This document shows, piece after piece, positions 56,101 through 62,904 of a DNA stretch of 64,000 bases; position 1 is the stretch's first letter, and each line of letters starts with the position of its first letter. The DNA comes from Vombatus ursinus. Lineage: Eukaryota > Chordata > Mammalia > Diprotodontia > Vombatidae. The translations under genes were made by a program, and so were the position numbers. Where the stretch lies: contig NW_020954590.1 of assembly GCF_900497805.2 (NCBI RefSeq), positions 95,265,243 through 95,329,242 of the forward strand, written 5' to 3'. The notes below the pieces were generated by a model that was given only the letters and a program-made list of their open reading frames with translations, did no database searches and was not told the origin of the DNA.

Positions 56101-59100
56101 TTTTTAGTGTTGACTTCCTTCTTTCATGTTATGGTGTCTCTCCATCATCTTCTGTGGTTACTTTCCCTTATTGTTTTCTTAGCTCCAATTTTTCCTTCTG
56201 TTCCTTAAATATGTATGTAAAAAAAGATTTCATTGGCATACTGCTCACTCATCAATCTAAAGATACACTATAGCCACTAGGTCTTTTGAAAAGTTTCATT
56301 GATTCTTTGACTTTAAACTCAATCATTTCCTGACATGTATGTGTACAGACATATACAAACATAACTTTCCTTTCATAACAAAAAAAAAGTTATTGAGCAA
56401 AACTGACATAAAGTCTTCATGCGATAGGGTGTGTAATATTCCATGTCTGTCCTACTCTCTGCTAGGTGTATTTCATCATATGTTCTCTTGGAACCATTGT
56501 GATGAACTTTTTGTAAATATGGAAGCGAAACTGATCATTATATTTTCACAAGAATTCAATATTCTATAGATCTTTTGATTTCCACTGTGTGTATTCCTGG
56601 ATTTCACAATTCATATAAATCTTGTGTATTTGTGTTTTCTCTGAATTCCTCATCCATCCTTTTTTTTTTTTAAATGGAAAAACTTTATTATACAGGTTTT
56701 CTTTATATGATGTGTTCAGTCCAATAAAAGTGAAAACCCTTTACAACATTTGCCATCACTGTGCAACAATAACAAAAAAAAAAAAAACTTCTTCCAAAAG
56801 TACAATGAATACAATATAGGAATTGTGTATATAGCACAATAATTTTGACATTTCCTCTGAATTTACTAAATACAATTTGAGCTATCTCAAAATTATTTAT
56901 ATTTTTTATTTTAATGACAAAATACGATAGTGGGTAGAGTTAGCTGTAGAATTAGGATAATTAGTTTAATTTCTGCCTCTGATACATACTAACTGTGACT
57001 GCTGGCAAGTTATCTTTGAGTTTCCCAGCCAACAGCGAAGACCAGAAGTGGTAGATAAGAATTTGGCGGAGAAAGTTTTCACACAGGGCATTCACTGTAT
57101 CTAATGAAATCACAGGTCTAGACCAAATATATAAGTCTAGATGTGTCTGTATGTTTCACAGCCACAATTTATTTGAGTAACAATTGAGAATAAAGTTCCA
57201 TGGAAATGCAAATGAAACCTTTTTAGAAATTTTATTAACCTTGCCAGCCAAACTCAGGTTAAAAAATACTAATTTTGCAATGATATCTGTTTGTGCAACA
57301 GCTTCTAGCAGCATTTTAAATGAAATTCATACTCATCCATTATTTCTTAAAGCACTATGGTATTCCTTTAGGATCATGTGCTTTGATTTCTTCAACTATA
57401 CCCTATTCATAGATTCCTACTTGTCCTTTTTTTTTCCTACCATAAAAATTGCTTCTATGAATCTTAGTATATATGTATACATCCTTTTTGGCTTTGATCT
57501 GCTTGTGGAGTCTTTTTTGCAGGGATTGCTTTTTTAACTATCAAACTATCACATGGTTAGGCAGTTGATTTTAACTTTGGATTTTTACATCTATCCCTGT
57601 TCAATGTTATTTTTGATAGCTTTAGCCTATTATCCTTATGAGTTGTTGAATATCAATTCTATTTTGCTTGTTGGATATTCGTTCCAGCTTTGTTTTCCTC
57701 CAAATTCAATAGGCAATGCTATCATTAAATTCGGTTAAACAGCATTTCATAAGTACTGAGAGATGAACATAATTTTAAGGGGGAAAGGAAAAGCCTTACA
57801 TGCAAGGAGAAGAGCATAAATGAATGAGGAGCAAGATGTTAGCCATGAAGACCTGCCTGACAGGGTGACAAGGTGTATATTAAAGAGCAGTTGAAAATAA
57901 GGTTGGCTCGGTACAGTGGGGCTCAATTTTAAATGATTTCAAAACCTGAGAACAAAGAATTGGACATAAAAGGGTAAGGACTTGAGTTTGGGGGAATATA
58001 TAAACAAATGGTTGAATGAAAATAATATAACTGAGTTGTAAGGATTTCTATCTCTTTCACTGTATTTGATTTATTCTTTTGAGGTGAGAATTATTTGCTC
58101 ATCAGTAAATCTAACTAATACGCTATATTATAATGGAGCTTTGTCACAAATATTTTGTTAAGTGGCAGCTGCAGCCACACCAAGACTGCATTTAGGAAGT
58201 TTGTGTTTCATTAGTAAAAGTAAAAATCTACTTTACAGATTGGATAGTACTTGTGAAAACCTTTTAATTTCTTGATTCTTTTTCTTTAAAAATTAGTGAA
58301 AAACAAAATGCAAAACTGGAATCTCCTGCAAGTTCAACATCCGTAACCAGGTAAAATGAATTTACATTTTTCTGTTGTTTAATTTTAAAATCATTGAATG
58401 AACCAACCAAGTATTGGTCCTACATTTAAATACGGTAAGTAACCCAGATGGTGTGATTTAAATAATAGTAACAGCTCTTGTTTATTTAGGCTTTAAGGTT
58501 CTAAAACAGTCTGCACAATAACTGTGAGGTAGGTAGTATAAGTATTGTTGTCCTTAGTTTACAGATGAATATATATAAGTACCTAATAAGTAAATAACCT
58601 ACTCAGGATTTGAACCCAGGCTTCCTTAACCAAGGTCTGATACTTTGTGTCCACTATATCATCTCTCAATCAGGATAGGAAGGGCAAAACTAAAACCCGG
58701 ATAATTAATATTATTTTAATAGGTTGTCATAATTTTCAAAAACTCATTGAATTGTGTCATCAAACTTGGTTGTGAGAATCCAGTTGATAAAATTAGTTTG
58801 GTCATGTTGTCAAATGGAGTCCTGCATTCGGTGGGAAATTGAACTAGATATAAGGTTAGTGTCCTTTTCAGAAACACTTTAGATTTGTAGGATTAAAAAA
58901 TTCCAGAGTAAATCTGTTCAACAATCTATTTTCTATGCTCCCATTCATTTGTTTACATACCATGGGATAATCTCAAGATCAAATAAATCCAAGTTTTTAG
59001 CATTTGCTTTGCTTTATAACTTCGTAAAAGACAAAAATTGTATCCAGAAAAAGAGAAATGAAAAATCTCTAGATATATTCAGAAAGAATTGAACAAATTG

Positions 59101-62100
59101 GGGTATAAAATTAGACTACCAGTTCATTTACTTGGAGTTACGTAAATATACATGGTGTGAACTGAAGGCTACCTCAGGGCCCTCATCTGGTTTGAAATGT
59201 TTACCGTTAGGATTAATTGATAATATTCTCTTAATGTAACTGTTAGAATGCATATATAAGCAAGTTTAATACTTACATTTAAATGCTTTTAAGTAGAATC
59301 TGGTTTTCCCATAGAAACAATGACATAATAATGAATTAAGTTTCTGAAGTGACTTTTATAGAAATGATGACAACCACTATATTTAATAAACTATAAATGG
59401 TATATCAAAATAGCATAAAACTTTCTGAAATTATAAATCTATTAAACATAGTTGCATAGTAACTAGAATATTGCAATAGCTTGCTGGTGATTTCCCCACC
59501 TCATCTAGCCCCCTCCTGACCATCCTCCACTCAACTGTTAAATTGATTTTGTTACAGTATAACCATGTCCACCTACACCTTACACCCACATTCACAGTAG
59601 TTCCCTGTTGCCCTCTGGATAAAATCTTGTGTAAGCTTTTCGTAACCAGACCCCTTTCTACGTTTCCAATCTTCCTAAAGTTTACTCTCCTTCTCTTCCC
59701 CTCCCCCCTCCAAACAAAGATAATTTTCTTATCTAATAACACAGCCTCCTTGCTATTCTTTGCACAAGACATTCTGCATCTTCATAGGCTGACCCATACC
59801 TAGAATTGTCTCTGTCTCATTGTTTTCTTCAAGTCCCAACTCTTCTATAAGAATCCTTTCCTGGTCCTCCTTAGTCTTAGTGCCTTTCCTTCTGAGATTA
59901 TCTCCAATGTATCCTGTATATAACTTGTTTGTACACAGTTGTTTCCATGTTGTCTTCCATTAGAGTATAAGCTCCTTGAGAGCAGGGACTGACTAATGTC
60001 TTTCTTTGTTTCCTGTAGTGGTTCGAAGAGTGCCTGGCACATAGTAGGCACTTAATAAATGCCAGTTGAATAGACACATAAGATTTATCTAATATACAGT
60101 TTTCCAGTCTTAAGTGCTTATCTTTTTAATAATCCTTACTTTATTTTTACTGTCACAATTGAGGAGTTGAAGAAATGAAACGGCTTTATCAGGATTGTTG
60201 GAAGATCTTCTTGCGGTAGATTTTATAACTATCTCTGAGAAGATTAGGATAGCCTTAGGGCCACTTAATAGACTTGCAAGAGTGATTCATTAAAGCCTTT
60301 CAGTGGTTTATTTTTCCTCATTACACATTTTTCCTTATTGCTGTCATAAGCATCAGATCAAGTTGTTAGTCTTTCTGTTTCTTTTGAAGCAAAATCTTTC
60401 AGTTTTCCTGAGCTGAAAAAAATCAACATATTCTTTGACATTCTTACCTGGGGTCCTGATACATTTAAAAAATAAAATCTGCCTCTAAAATGTGTGGAAC
60501 AACCCTTATTTACACCTGAGTTTTTCATGCTTTGTTCCTTCACTATAGTGTTGCTTTGTAATGTCAAGAAAGAAGCCTTAGAGCCTTTACTTGAATATTA
60601 ACAAATTCAAAAGATGCTAAACTAATTTAGATCATAAATCTATATAATTCAAAGTATTTCAATTTTAATCACACATTTTGTACATTGCATTTTAACAGTG
60701 GATTGTAACCATTACTTGTTACTGTTGTGACTTTTTTTGTTATTATTTAAATATGACAAAACTTTTAAATGAATGTTATCTTTCAAATTAGTCCCCTTAG
60801 AAGCCTATGTGTCTGTTCAGATTATTGTGCTTCTGTTTAAATTATTGTGCCACTGCTCAAAACATTTTTGGAACTTTTCTTATTGTAGGAAACAACTTAC
60901 CACCCACACCTCAGAATCAGTCACATTACTGTATAGCAATTTCATACTTTGCTTTGATGTGATACTTTAATTCTTCCCCTATTTTCTCAGTAAGTTTTCC
61001 ACTCCTGCCGATGTTTCAAGAGCTTCCAGAGGGGGGTTGTATTGAGGCTGGCCCAAGGGAGCCAAGCAGTAAAGGGTCCTGTAGTGGAGTGGGGGAGGAG
61101 GAAGTTGTGGCAGTAGTCCAGAGTGAGGCCAGTGGCTTATTTGGAGAACATCAGGAAGCAAACTAATAGAAATAATCTTTGAGCCCAGGAAATACTTGTC
61201 AACAGAAGAAGACTACCTGAATATTACTGTGAGTAAGTATGTATTATAGATTTCTTGAATTAGCTATTAATTTAAACATTTGAATTATCACAGATAAGTT
61301 TGTTGCAGTTACTAGAAAACATAAAGGTCTTGGAAGCCACAAAGAACCTAGCTAGGAGGGGTTGGTGAGAAAGAGAACTGGAGGGAAGGGGACATGACAG
61401 CAGCAGTGTCCCTGGTATTGGCTAGATACCAAGGATCAACAGTTCCGAGGTAATGAACACTTGAGTCAGTACCTTGAAGTAGAGGGAGAGTATCAAGTAA
61501 AAAAGATTTGATAAAGCCACTGACTCCATAATTTTACCTACACCTTATGCAGGAACCTTCTATAAGATTCAACATTTTATCTTATTTAGGTCTCATCAAA
61601 CTCTCTTATCTTTGTCACAAAATAAACTTGAGAACACACAGCAAGATTCTGATGAAACAAGAATAAAAATAAGGAGTCAAGGAAGTGAGTATTGTTTTCT
61701 AATGTAATCATAGAATTTCAGAACTAGGAGAGACCTTGGAGATCATCTTATTCCAGCTCCTGTATTTTACAGAAAAGGAAAATGTGACTCAGGTCAGCAG
61801 AACCTCAATTTAAAACCCAGGTTTCCTGCCACCTAGTACAGTGCTTTTTCTCTACTCTGACATGGTGCTTCCATTTTTTTCCATCCTTTATCATTGAAAT
61901 AATTTTTATTCACTTTAAATCTATAGAAGATTATTAAACTCATTATTGTTTTTGCAGAGTGCTTTTTAAATTTTTCCCATACCTCTACTAATGTCTTATG
62001 TGAGTGTTTTTATTTTGGTATGAAAATGACCTTGGGTTCTTCAAAGCATTATCAGTAGAGCACAAGTTATAGTAAGTCTTTCTAAGTGCAATACTTTGAT

Positions 62101-62763
62101 TAAAAAATATATCGATGAAGTCCTAAGGAAAGGCCTAAGTATATCAATAAATTGAAGCCTAAAATATCAATAAGTTATAATTTTTTTGGCCTAAAATATC
62201 AATAAATTAGAATTTGGGGGGGGGGCCACAGCTAAGATGTAGAGGAGAATTGAGGTCTCAGTATTGGTGAAGGAAATGTCTACACTGATAGATCTTACTG
62301 TCCTTTGTTCAAATATTATGTCCATTATAAAAATGCAACAATAATTTCCTAAAGATAATTGATTACTCCCCCAGGATGGGGAGGAGGGAGTTGGCTGGGA
62401 CAATGTAATTTATGTGTTTGTGAAACTTTGAAATTCCCTATCTCTTTTTAAAGCTTACATATTTCTACTTTCTTTAGGCATTCTTAAAATAATTGAATAA
62501 TTAGGAAAATAATAAATAAGTAAATTTTGTGCTTTTGCACAATAGTGAGGAAAAATATAAATCTGGGAATTTGTCTTTAATAATTAAATATCCAGTTTTG
62601 TTTAATAAGAATATTTCTTCTTTTAGGTAAAAGGATCACGCAAAGTCTTAAAAACAGTAGCAAAAGCACTAAAAACCATATAATAACCACTAAAGACAGT
62701 AACAAAAACAAGGCAAACAGTGAAACAAACACTTCTGAAAGACCTAGACGATGGAAAAGGAGG
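28894..62763 (+). CDS. TERF1: TERF1 (TRF1), exons 1-9, 3' partial
   Basis: Telomeric repeat-binding factor 1, the shelterin subunit that binds double-stranded TTAGGG repeats as a dimer and restrains telomere length. Nine exons with GT/AG borders join without a frame break into 351 codons. Residues 1-44 are a short N-terminal region with an acidic patch (EEGEEDE, 23-29). Residues 45 to about 236 are the TRFH dimerisation domain, opening GWMLDF (45-50), with AIIHGLSKLT (76-85), YVCQFLTRI (93-101), TPLESALMIW and ending KVVESK (231-236). F111 aligns with human F142, which docks TIN2. Residues 237-351 are a polar, basic linker ending RPRRWKRR, matching the human segment just before the Myb domain (human TRF1 is 439 aa). 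The Myb/SANT exon(s) are beyond the window. ATG 28894 has a GCCATGG context and is the first in-frame ATG after a TAA at 28828. Identification rests on my memory of the human protein and is very secure. Confidence 0.96.
29258..29295 (+). promoter_or_regulatory. GC-box cluster / possible G-quadruplex
   Basis: A run of G4-5 tracts separated by single C (GGGGCGGGGC repeats, then GGGCGGG) lies about 140 nt into intron 1 on the coding strand. It contains several Sp1-type GC boxes. Four or more closely spaced G tracts fit an intramolecular quadruplex. Function is inferred from sequence only. Confidence 0.55.
29585..30840 (-). repeat. L2 LINE tail, tandemly expanded
   Basis: An L2 tail in minus orientation starts at 29585 (GGCATTTATTAAGCGCCTGT, ACTGTGCTAAATCCTGCGGA). 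Its middle is expanded into a tandem array (29679-30480). L2-like sequence resumes at 30540-30840 (CCAGGCATTGGGTATAGCCA; GTGTAAGAAAACTGGAAAGG; AGGCACTGTGCTCACAGTTT). Confidence 0.65.
29679..30480 (+). repeat. Five-unit tandem array, unit about 130-190 bp
   Basis: Units begin near 29679, 29841, 30000, 30151 and 30341. Most units contain a version of CTAGTGGCTCA, GACAACATGCAA, AATATGTACA, GCAAGATAAAT, TTTAACAAAGGGAAGG, CATTAAGGGAATGACA and a C-run followed by an A-run. Units 1, 3 and 4 share AATTTAACAAA; units 2 and 5 share a variant ATAAATTG(C/G)... AACTT(C/A)A(C/T)AGAG. The array lies about 560-1360 bp inside TERF1 intron 1. Confidence 0.75.
31185..31341. mobile_element. hAT-like MITE, family A
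   Basis: Left end TAGGCTTTCTTAACCT and right end AATTAAGAATCTCTG are inverted relatives. Flanking octamers CTCTAGTC (31177-31184) and CTCTAGCT (31342-31349) look like an 8-bp hAT target duplication. Confidence 0.6.
31360..32200 (-). mobile_element. CR1/L3 LINE fragment with MIR-like insertion
   Basis: Reads as reversed CR1/L3 (ATCATTGCTAAAAGCACCAA; CCAATTTCAGATCCATCTAA; GAATTTTCCAGGAATTGAAG then GTCAAGCTAACTGGCTTGTA). A MIR-like SINE, minus, sits at 31495-31690 (AGAAGGACCTGAGAGACCAT). 32200-32850 may be the same LINE but is too diverged to call. Confidence 0.5.
32850..33450 (+). repeat. Two diverged marsupial SINEs
   Basis: 32850-33080 has a SINE head (GGGTGGCAACATGGAATAGA) and the ending GGAATTCCCTATACCAATGA also seen at 7900. 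33270-33445 repeats the pattern (AGGAGTTGAGACCTAGATTA; CTGTGACCCTGAGCAATTCA). A T-run at 33117-33131 separates other parts. Confidence 0.5.
33722..34290 (+). mobile_element. THER1-type SINE, split by a MITE
   Basis: Head CACAGCTAGATGGCCTAGTA, body GTTGTGTGGCCTTGGGCAAG, MIR-type tail CTGGCACAGAGTAAGCACTA (33943-33962), and continuation TATAAATGTTACCTATTACT after the MITE at 34267. Confidence 0.7.
33963..34266. mobile_element. Tigger-like (pogo/Tc-mariner) MITE
   Basis: 304 bp with terminal inverted repeats CAGTTATCCCTTCCACAT and GTGGAAGAGATAACTA and TA on both sides (33961-33962, 34267-34268), the standard Tc/mariner target duplication. CAGTTATCCCTT is the usual Tigger end. The interior is non-coding, so it depended on a transposase in trans. 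Confidence 0.8.
34780..35560 (+). repeat. CR1/L3-like internal LINE sequence
   Basis: GATACTGCCAGGAGGAGCCT, GTCCTAAGCAAGAAATCAAA and GAACTTAGGCACACATGAGG resemble the 5' half of vertebrate CR1/L3. Strongly diverged, so only tentative. Confidence 0.35.
35640..36320 (-). mobile_element. Two L2 LINE pieces
   Basis: 35640-35860 resembles a more upstream L2 segment (GGCACCACCAAATGACAG-like wording; AGAGGAGAGGTCGATATTGT). 35863-36320 starts a fresh L2 tail (GTGTCAGGCACTGTGCTGAG; CTCAAAGAGCTCACAGTCCA; CTTGCAGAAGGTGGAATGTT). Purine-rich 36320-37000 is unassigned. Confidence 0.6.
37359..37454 (+). CDS. TERF1: TERF1 exon 2
   Basis: Acceptor TTTCAG|CC and donor CTAG|GTAAGT. The 96 nt complete codon 76 (Ala) and encode IIHGLSKLTAHHLRTIYVC and then QFLTRIVEGKTL, closely matching the human TRFH segment IIHGLSSLTACQLRTIYIC. 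It leaves one base that joins exon 3 to make Asp108. Intron 1 is about 8.2 kb. Confidence 0.96.
38045..38071. repeat. (CA)n microsatellite
   Basis: About 11 uninterrupted AC units preceded by alternating GCATGCATGCATGCACATGC, a purine-pyrimidine tract able to adopt Z-DNA. The rest of 37455-39330 (start of TERF1 intron 2) shows at most a very old CR1/L3-like stretch at about 38500-39000. Confidence 0.85.
39330..40685 (-). mobile_element. L1 3' half, antisense in TERF1 intron 2
   Basis: Minus-strand frame 40287-39913 gives clear L1 ORF2 C-terminal sequence (SDKGLISKIYREPNEIYKNI; KWSKDMNRQFSDEEIKAIYS; REMQIKTTLRNHLTPIRLAT). The 3'UTR lies toward 39330 and further ORF2 sequence toward 40685. Frames are otherwise broken; inactive. 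40690-41000 is unassigned. Confidence 0.85.
41001..41330 (-). repeat. Composite repeat copy 1 (hAT-like piece + MIR)
   Basis: 41001-41085 has the family A-like start GGTTCTTAATCTGAGAGCCA; from 41087 it is MIR in minus orientation (TTTATTTCAATAATAATACA; TTTGCCCAGGCACACAGCTA; end CTATCCACCTAGCTGTGTCC). The same junction recurs at 42470-43250. Confidence 0.6.
41335..42240 (-). mobile_element. L1 3' region, antisense
   Basis: CATTCCAGAATGGTTGATCC, AATTCACAGCTCCACCAATC and CTTGGGGTATAAACCTCCTA are the reversed L1 ORF2 end. GTTCCATTGATCTGTCTTTC and GGTTTTGTGTTAGTTCTTTT come from further upstream in ORF2. Diverged and non-coding. Confidence 0.7.
42556..42693 (-). mobile_element. WSINE1-like SINE
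   Basis: T-rich tail at the left, GGGGTTAAGTGACTTGCCCA, GGTCACACAGCTAGTAATTA and TGCCTAGCTACCCC at the head end. Minus orientation. Confidence 0.8.
42717..43151 (+). mobile_element. 435-bp L1/HAL1 5'UTR-like insertion
   Basis: Flanked by a perfect 15-bp direct repeat CAATATTAATACATA (42702-42716, 43152-43166). It starts GGGACTTCTGCTTCTAGGAA, CCAAGATGGAAGCG, similar in style to L1-type 5' ends that carry CCAAGATGG. It is GC-richer than its surroundings and ends without a poly(A) tail. Family assignment is tentative. Confidence 0.55.
43250..45653. other. Unique-looking DNA around TERF1 exon 3
   Basis: Apart from exon 3 (44170-44291), this part of introns 2 and 3 shows no confident repeat. 43250-43950 is C/T-rich and may be very old LINE sequence. 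Intron 3 (44292-45653) has no recognised element. Confidence 0.45.
44170..44291 (+). CDS. TERF1: TERF1 exon 3
   Basis: Acceptor after a T-run, TTTTAAG|AT. The 122 nt encode DAQFESDARLTPLESALMIW, then NKIRKEKEALHDQIHDLLEIQ (residues 108-148). F111 is the human F142 equivalent that receives the TIN2 FxLxP peptide. The donor CAA|GTCCGT is poor (C at +3 and +4) but is the only one that keeps frame and protein homology with exon 4. Without splicing the frame stays open for about 36 more codons. Confidence 0.93.
45654..45740 (+). CDS. TERF1: TERF1 exon 4
   Basis: Acceptor TTCTTAG|GC, donor ACG|GTAAAT. Exactly 29 codons in phase 0 (residues 149-177): AVAVCMEKASYKEAEGVFER, then IYGDTEDDT. The human counterpart is AIAVCMENGNFKEAEEVFER, so this is a clear TRFH helix pair. 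Confidence 0.96.
45770..46760 (-). repeat. L1-like 3' region, antisense in intron 4
   Basis: 46290-46760 reads as reversed L1 3'UTR and ORF2 end (GCAACAGTTCATACAAGTGT; TTCATCCATTCTCCTATTGA). 45770-46290 is T-rich and may be related L1 sequence. No intact frame. Confidence 0.5.
47264..47455 (-). mobile_element. Marsupial SINE with ACAAACAACAACAA tail
   Basis: GTTGTTGTTTGTCCTTCATT tail reversed, AAGTGAGGGAGGGCTGTGCA and CTGGGTCCAGTGGCAAGATA. Same family as 22240-22410. Confidence 0.65.
47507..47755 (+). mobile_element. MAR1-like SINE
   Basis: Complete: GGCAGCTAGGTGGCACGCTG, TGTAACCCTGGGCAAGTCAT, AGTTTCCTCATCTGAAAAAT and AAGAGTCTGACATAACTGGA. CAGAGTAA on both sides (47498-47505, about 47771-47778) may be its target duplication. 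Confidence 0.85.
47778..48820 (-). repeat. MIR-like SINEs nested with an L2 piece
   Basis: 47778-47985 MIR-like, with a G11-T-C8 palindrome at 47933-47952. 47990-48240 and 48426-48560 are one L2 copy (CTTGCAGAAGGTGGGATTTG; CTGCTTTAGGAAAATCACTT), split by a MIR at 48241-48425 (CATTTTACAGTTGAAGAAAC). 48605-48815 is another MIR-like SINE. All minus. Confidence 0.6.
48975..49410 (+). mobile_element. CR1/L3 LINE 3' end
   Basis: TGTTGTGTTCGGTTCTGGTG, AGGACCTGGGAGTGTTTGGC and CAATGGGTAGAAATTGCAGA follow the same order as the CR1/L3 copy at 11150-11690. Confidence 0.55.
49680..50250. repeat. MIR fragment (+) and L2-like fragment (-)
   Basis: 49690-49835 is MIR-like, plus (AACTGTATGACCATAAGCAA; TTTCCTCATGTATAAAATGA). 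49915-50250 resembles reversed L2 (GGGAATGAGAGGGTATTCCA). Both diverged. A C10 run lies at 49651-49661. Confidence 0.4.
50543..50692 (+). CDS. TERF1: TERF1 exon 5
   Basis: Acceptor TTTCTTTAG|CC, donor AAG|GTATGT. Fifty codons in phase 0 (residues 178-227), from PLKMKLLMIINKKDPYHPFF to VLTEKSSSFLMK. It aligns with human MPFKSKLLMIISQKDTFHSFF to VLSEKSSTFLMK, the end of the TRFH helical bundle. Confidence 0.96.
51309..51887 (-). mobile_element. Solo LTR of an endogenous retrovirus
   Basis: 579 bp with TG...CA ends and a 5-bp target duplication GGGCC at 51304-51308 and 51888-51892. On the minus strand it carries a polyadenylation signal near its 3' part. No internal retroviral genes lie beside it, so it is the single LTR left by recombination between two LTRs. 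Family not assigned; a fossil with no coding capacity. Antisense to TERF1 in intron 5. Confidence 0.7.
52230..53115 (-). mobile_element. CR1/L3 LINE fragment, interrupted by L1
   Basis: Reversed CR1: GTAGAAGAGACCTCAGTGGT, AGAAGTATTTCCTTACTTGA, GTAGAATTGAACACAATTTC, CTTGGCTGCCGTATCACACT and TTGACTTTTTGAACCCATTT. An L1 end sits at 52348-52711. Confidence 0.6.
52348..52711 (-). mobile_element. L1 3' end, 5'-truncated
   Basis: Flanked by a 15-bp duplication TAATAGCTCTAATTT at 52333-52347 and 52712-52726. The T-run (poly(A) complement) at 52378-52388 is followed by reversed L1 3'UTR. About 30 bases of non-L1 sequence lie between the left duplication and the T-run. Confidence 0.75.
53120..53850. 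repeat. L1 scrap, MIR-like (-) and THER1 (+) SINEs
   Basis: 53120-53330 is T-rich then L1 3'UTR-like with a CA-rich patch. 53333-53545 is MIR-like, minus (GAAAAGGACTTTAGAGGCCA). 53600-53850 is THER1/MIR, plus (GGCTCGAGCTCTGAGTCAAG; TCCTCATCTGTAAAATGAGG; GCATTTTGCAAACCTTAAGG). Confidence 0.55.
53900..54140 (-). repeat. L1 3' region fragment
   Basis: GCTTTGTTCTGCTCACTTTA and ATCTGCATTAATTCAAACAA are reversed L1 3' phrases. Old and short. Confidence 0.45.
54165..54760 (-). mobile_element. CR1/L3 piece split by an L1 3' end
   Basis: CR1-like sequence 54165-54270 (TTGGAAGAGACTTCAGCCTA; TTACTTGAAGACCTCCAGTG) resumes at 54580-54760 (CTACCTCATGAGGCAAACCA; GAAAGTTTTTCCTCTTGCAT). Between them is an L1 3'UTR in minus orientation (54275-54580) starting with a T-run. 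Flanks CAATCCACTAACTCT and GTAACCCACTACCTC look like a worn target duplication. Confidence 0.6.
55381..55466 (+). CDS. TERF1: TERF1 exon 6
   Basis: Acceptor TTTTTTATAG|GC, donor AATAG|GTTTGT. Encodes AALKVVESKKDEEIFGPFVE then SSSSETEN (228-255) plus two bases of codon 256. KVVESK closes the TRFH domain as in human; the acidic remainder starts the linker and has diverged. The donor is only moderately strong. Confidence 0.93.
55760..56215 (+). repeat. L2-like fragment in TERF1 intron 6
   Basis: CTTGCTTCACCACCATTCTG, CTGAAACTTTCCCAAAGGAA and TTCTTCTCCTTGACTTCTTT recall the L2 segment upstream of the tail. C/T-rich throughout, no intact frame. Confidence 0.45.
56216..58296. other. AT-rich rest of intron 6 with one SINE remnant
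   Basis: A SINE remnant, plus, lies at 56925-57130 (AACTGTGACTGCTGGCAAGT; TCTAATGAAATCACAGGTCT). A-run at 56772-56786. The 117-codon frame at 57184-57537 is Phe/Ile/Ser-rich with no known domain and is probably chance. Confidence 0.45.
58297..58350 (+). CDS. TERF1: TERF1 exon 7 (candidate cassette exon)
   Basis: Acceptor AAATTAG|TG, donor CCAG|GTAAAA. The 54 nt complete Ser256 and encode EKQNAKLESPASSTSVT, then two bases of Arg274. The length is a multiple of three and exon 6 and exon 7 end in the same phase, so skipping keeps the frame. It corresponds to the human linker exon (about 20 aa) whose loss gives the Pin2 isoform of TRF1. Confidence 0.87.
58460..58670 (-). repeat. MIR/THER1 fragment
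   Basis: AACAGCTCTTGTTTATTTAG, CACAATAACTGTGAGGTAGG, CAGGATTTGAACCCAGGCTT and GTCCACTATATCATCTCTC. 58670-59450 has no recognised element. Confidence 0.6.
59455..60072 (+). mobile_element. L2 LINE 3' end in intron 7
   Basis: AATATTGCAATAGCTTGCTG, GATAAAATCTTGTGTAAGCT, CTGTATATAACTTGTTTGTA, TATAAGCTCCTTGAGAGCAG and TGGCACATAGTAGGCACTTA then AATAAATGCCAGTTGAATAG, a well-preserved L2 terminus. Confidence 0.85.
60985..61150 (-). repeat. L2 fragment
   Basis: GGAAGTTGTGGCAGTAGTCC and AGAGTGAGGCCAGTGGCTTA echo the L2 interior seen at 63440-63500. 60075-60985 and 61150-61585 are unassigned. Confidence 0.45.
61590..61684 (+). CDS. TERF1: TERF1 exon 8
   Basis: Acceptor CTTATTTAG|GT, donor GGAA|GTGAGT. 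Encodes RSHQTLLSLSQNKLENTQQD, then SDETRIKIRSQG (274-305). It aligns with human RSHKNLFLSKLQHGTQQQD. This is linker sequence, rich in Ser, Gln and charged residues. Confidence 0.92.
61708..61850 (-). repeat. MIR-like SINE in intron 8
   Basis: ATCATAGAATTTCAGAACTA, GGAGAGACCTTGGAGATCAT and TCCTGTATTTTACAGAAAAG. Starts 23 bp after the exon 8 donor. The rest of intron 8 is AT-rich with a G11 run at about 62216-62226. Confidence 0.5.
62627..62763 (+). CDS. TERF1: TERF1 exon 9 (last exon in window)
   Basis: Acceptor TTCTTTTAG|GT, donor AGG|GTAGGT. The 137 nt complete Ser306 and encode 45 further residues, Lys/Ser/Asn/Thr-rich and ending SERPRRWKRR (342-351). This basic end lies where human TRF1 has HRARKRQ, immediately before the Myb/SANT domain, and may serve as nuclear localisation signal. 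Phase 0 at the donor. The Myb exon is not in the remaining 1.2 kb. Confidence 0.9.
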
Positions 62764-62904
62764 GTAGGTGTTTCTTAATTCAAATTAAATAAAAAATATT
62801 TATGGACAATGTAAATAGATAAGATAAAAAAAATGCTCTCAAATATACACATCTCAGTGTATGGCCCTCAAAAATAAAAAAAGTCATAAAGTACTTTTTA
62901 AAGC

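Noticed and set aside
57184-57537. 117-codon plus frame in intron 6
   Set aside because: Phe/Ile/Ser-rich translation of AT-rich DNA without motif, Kozak context or homology.
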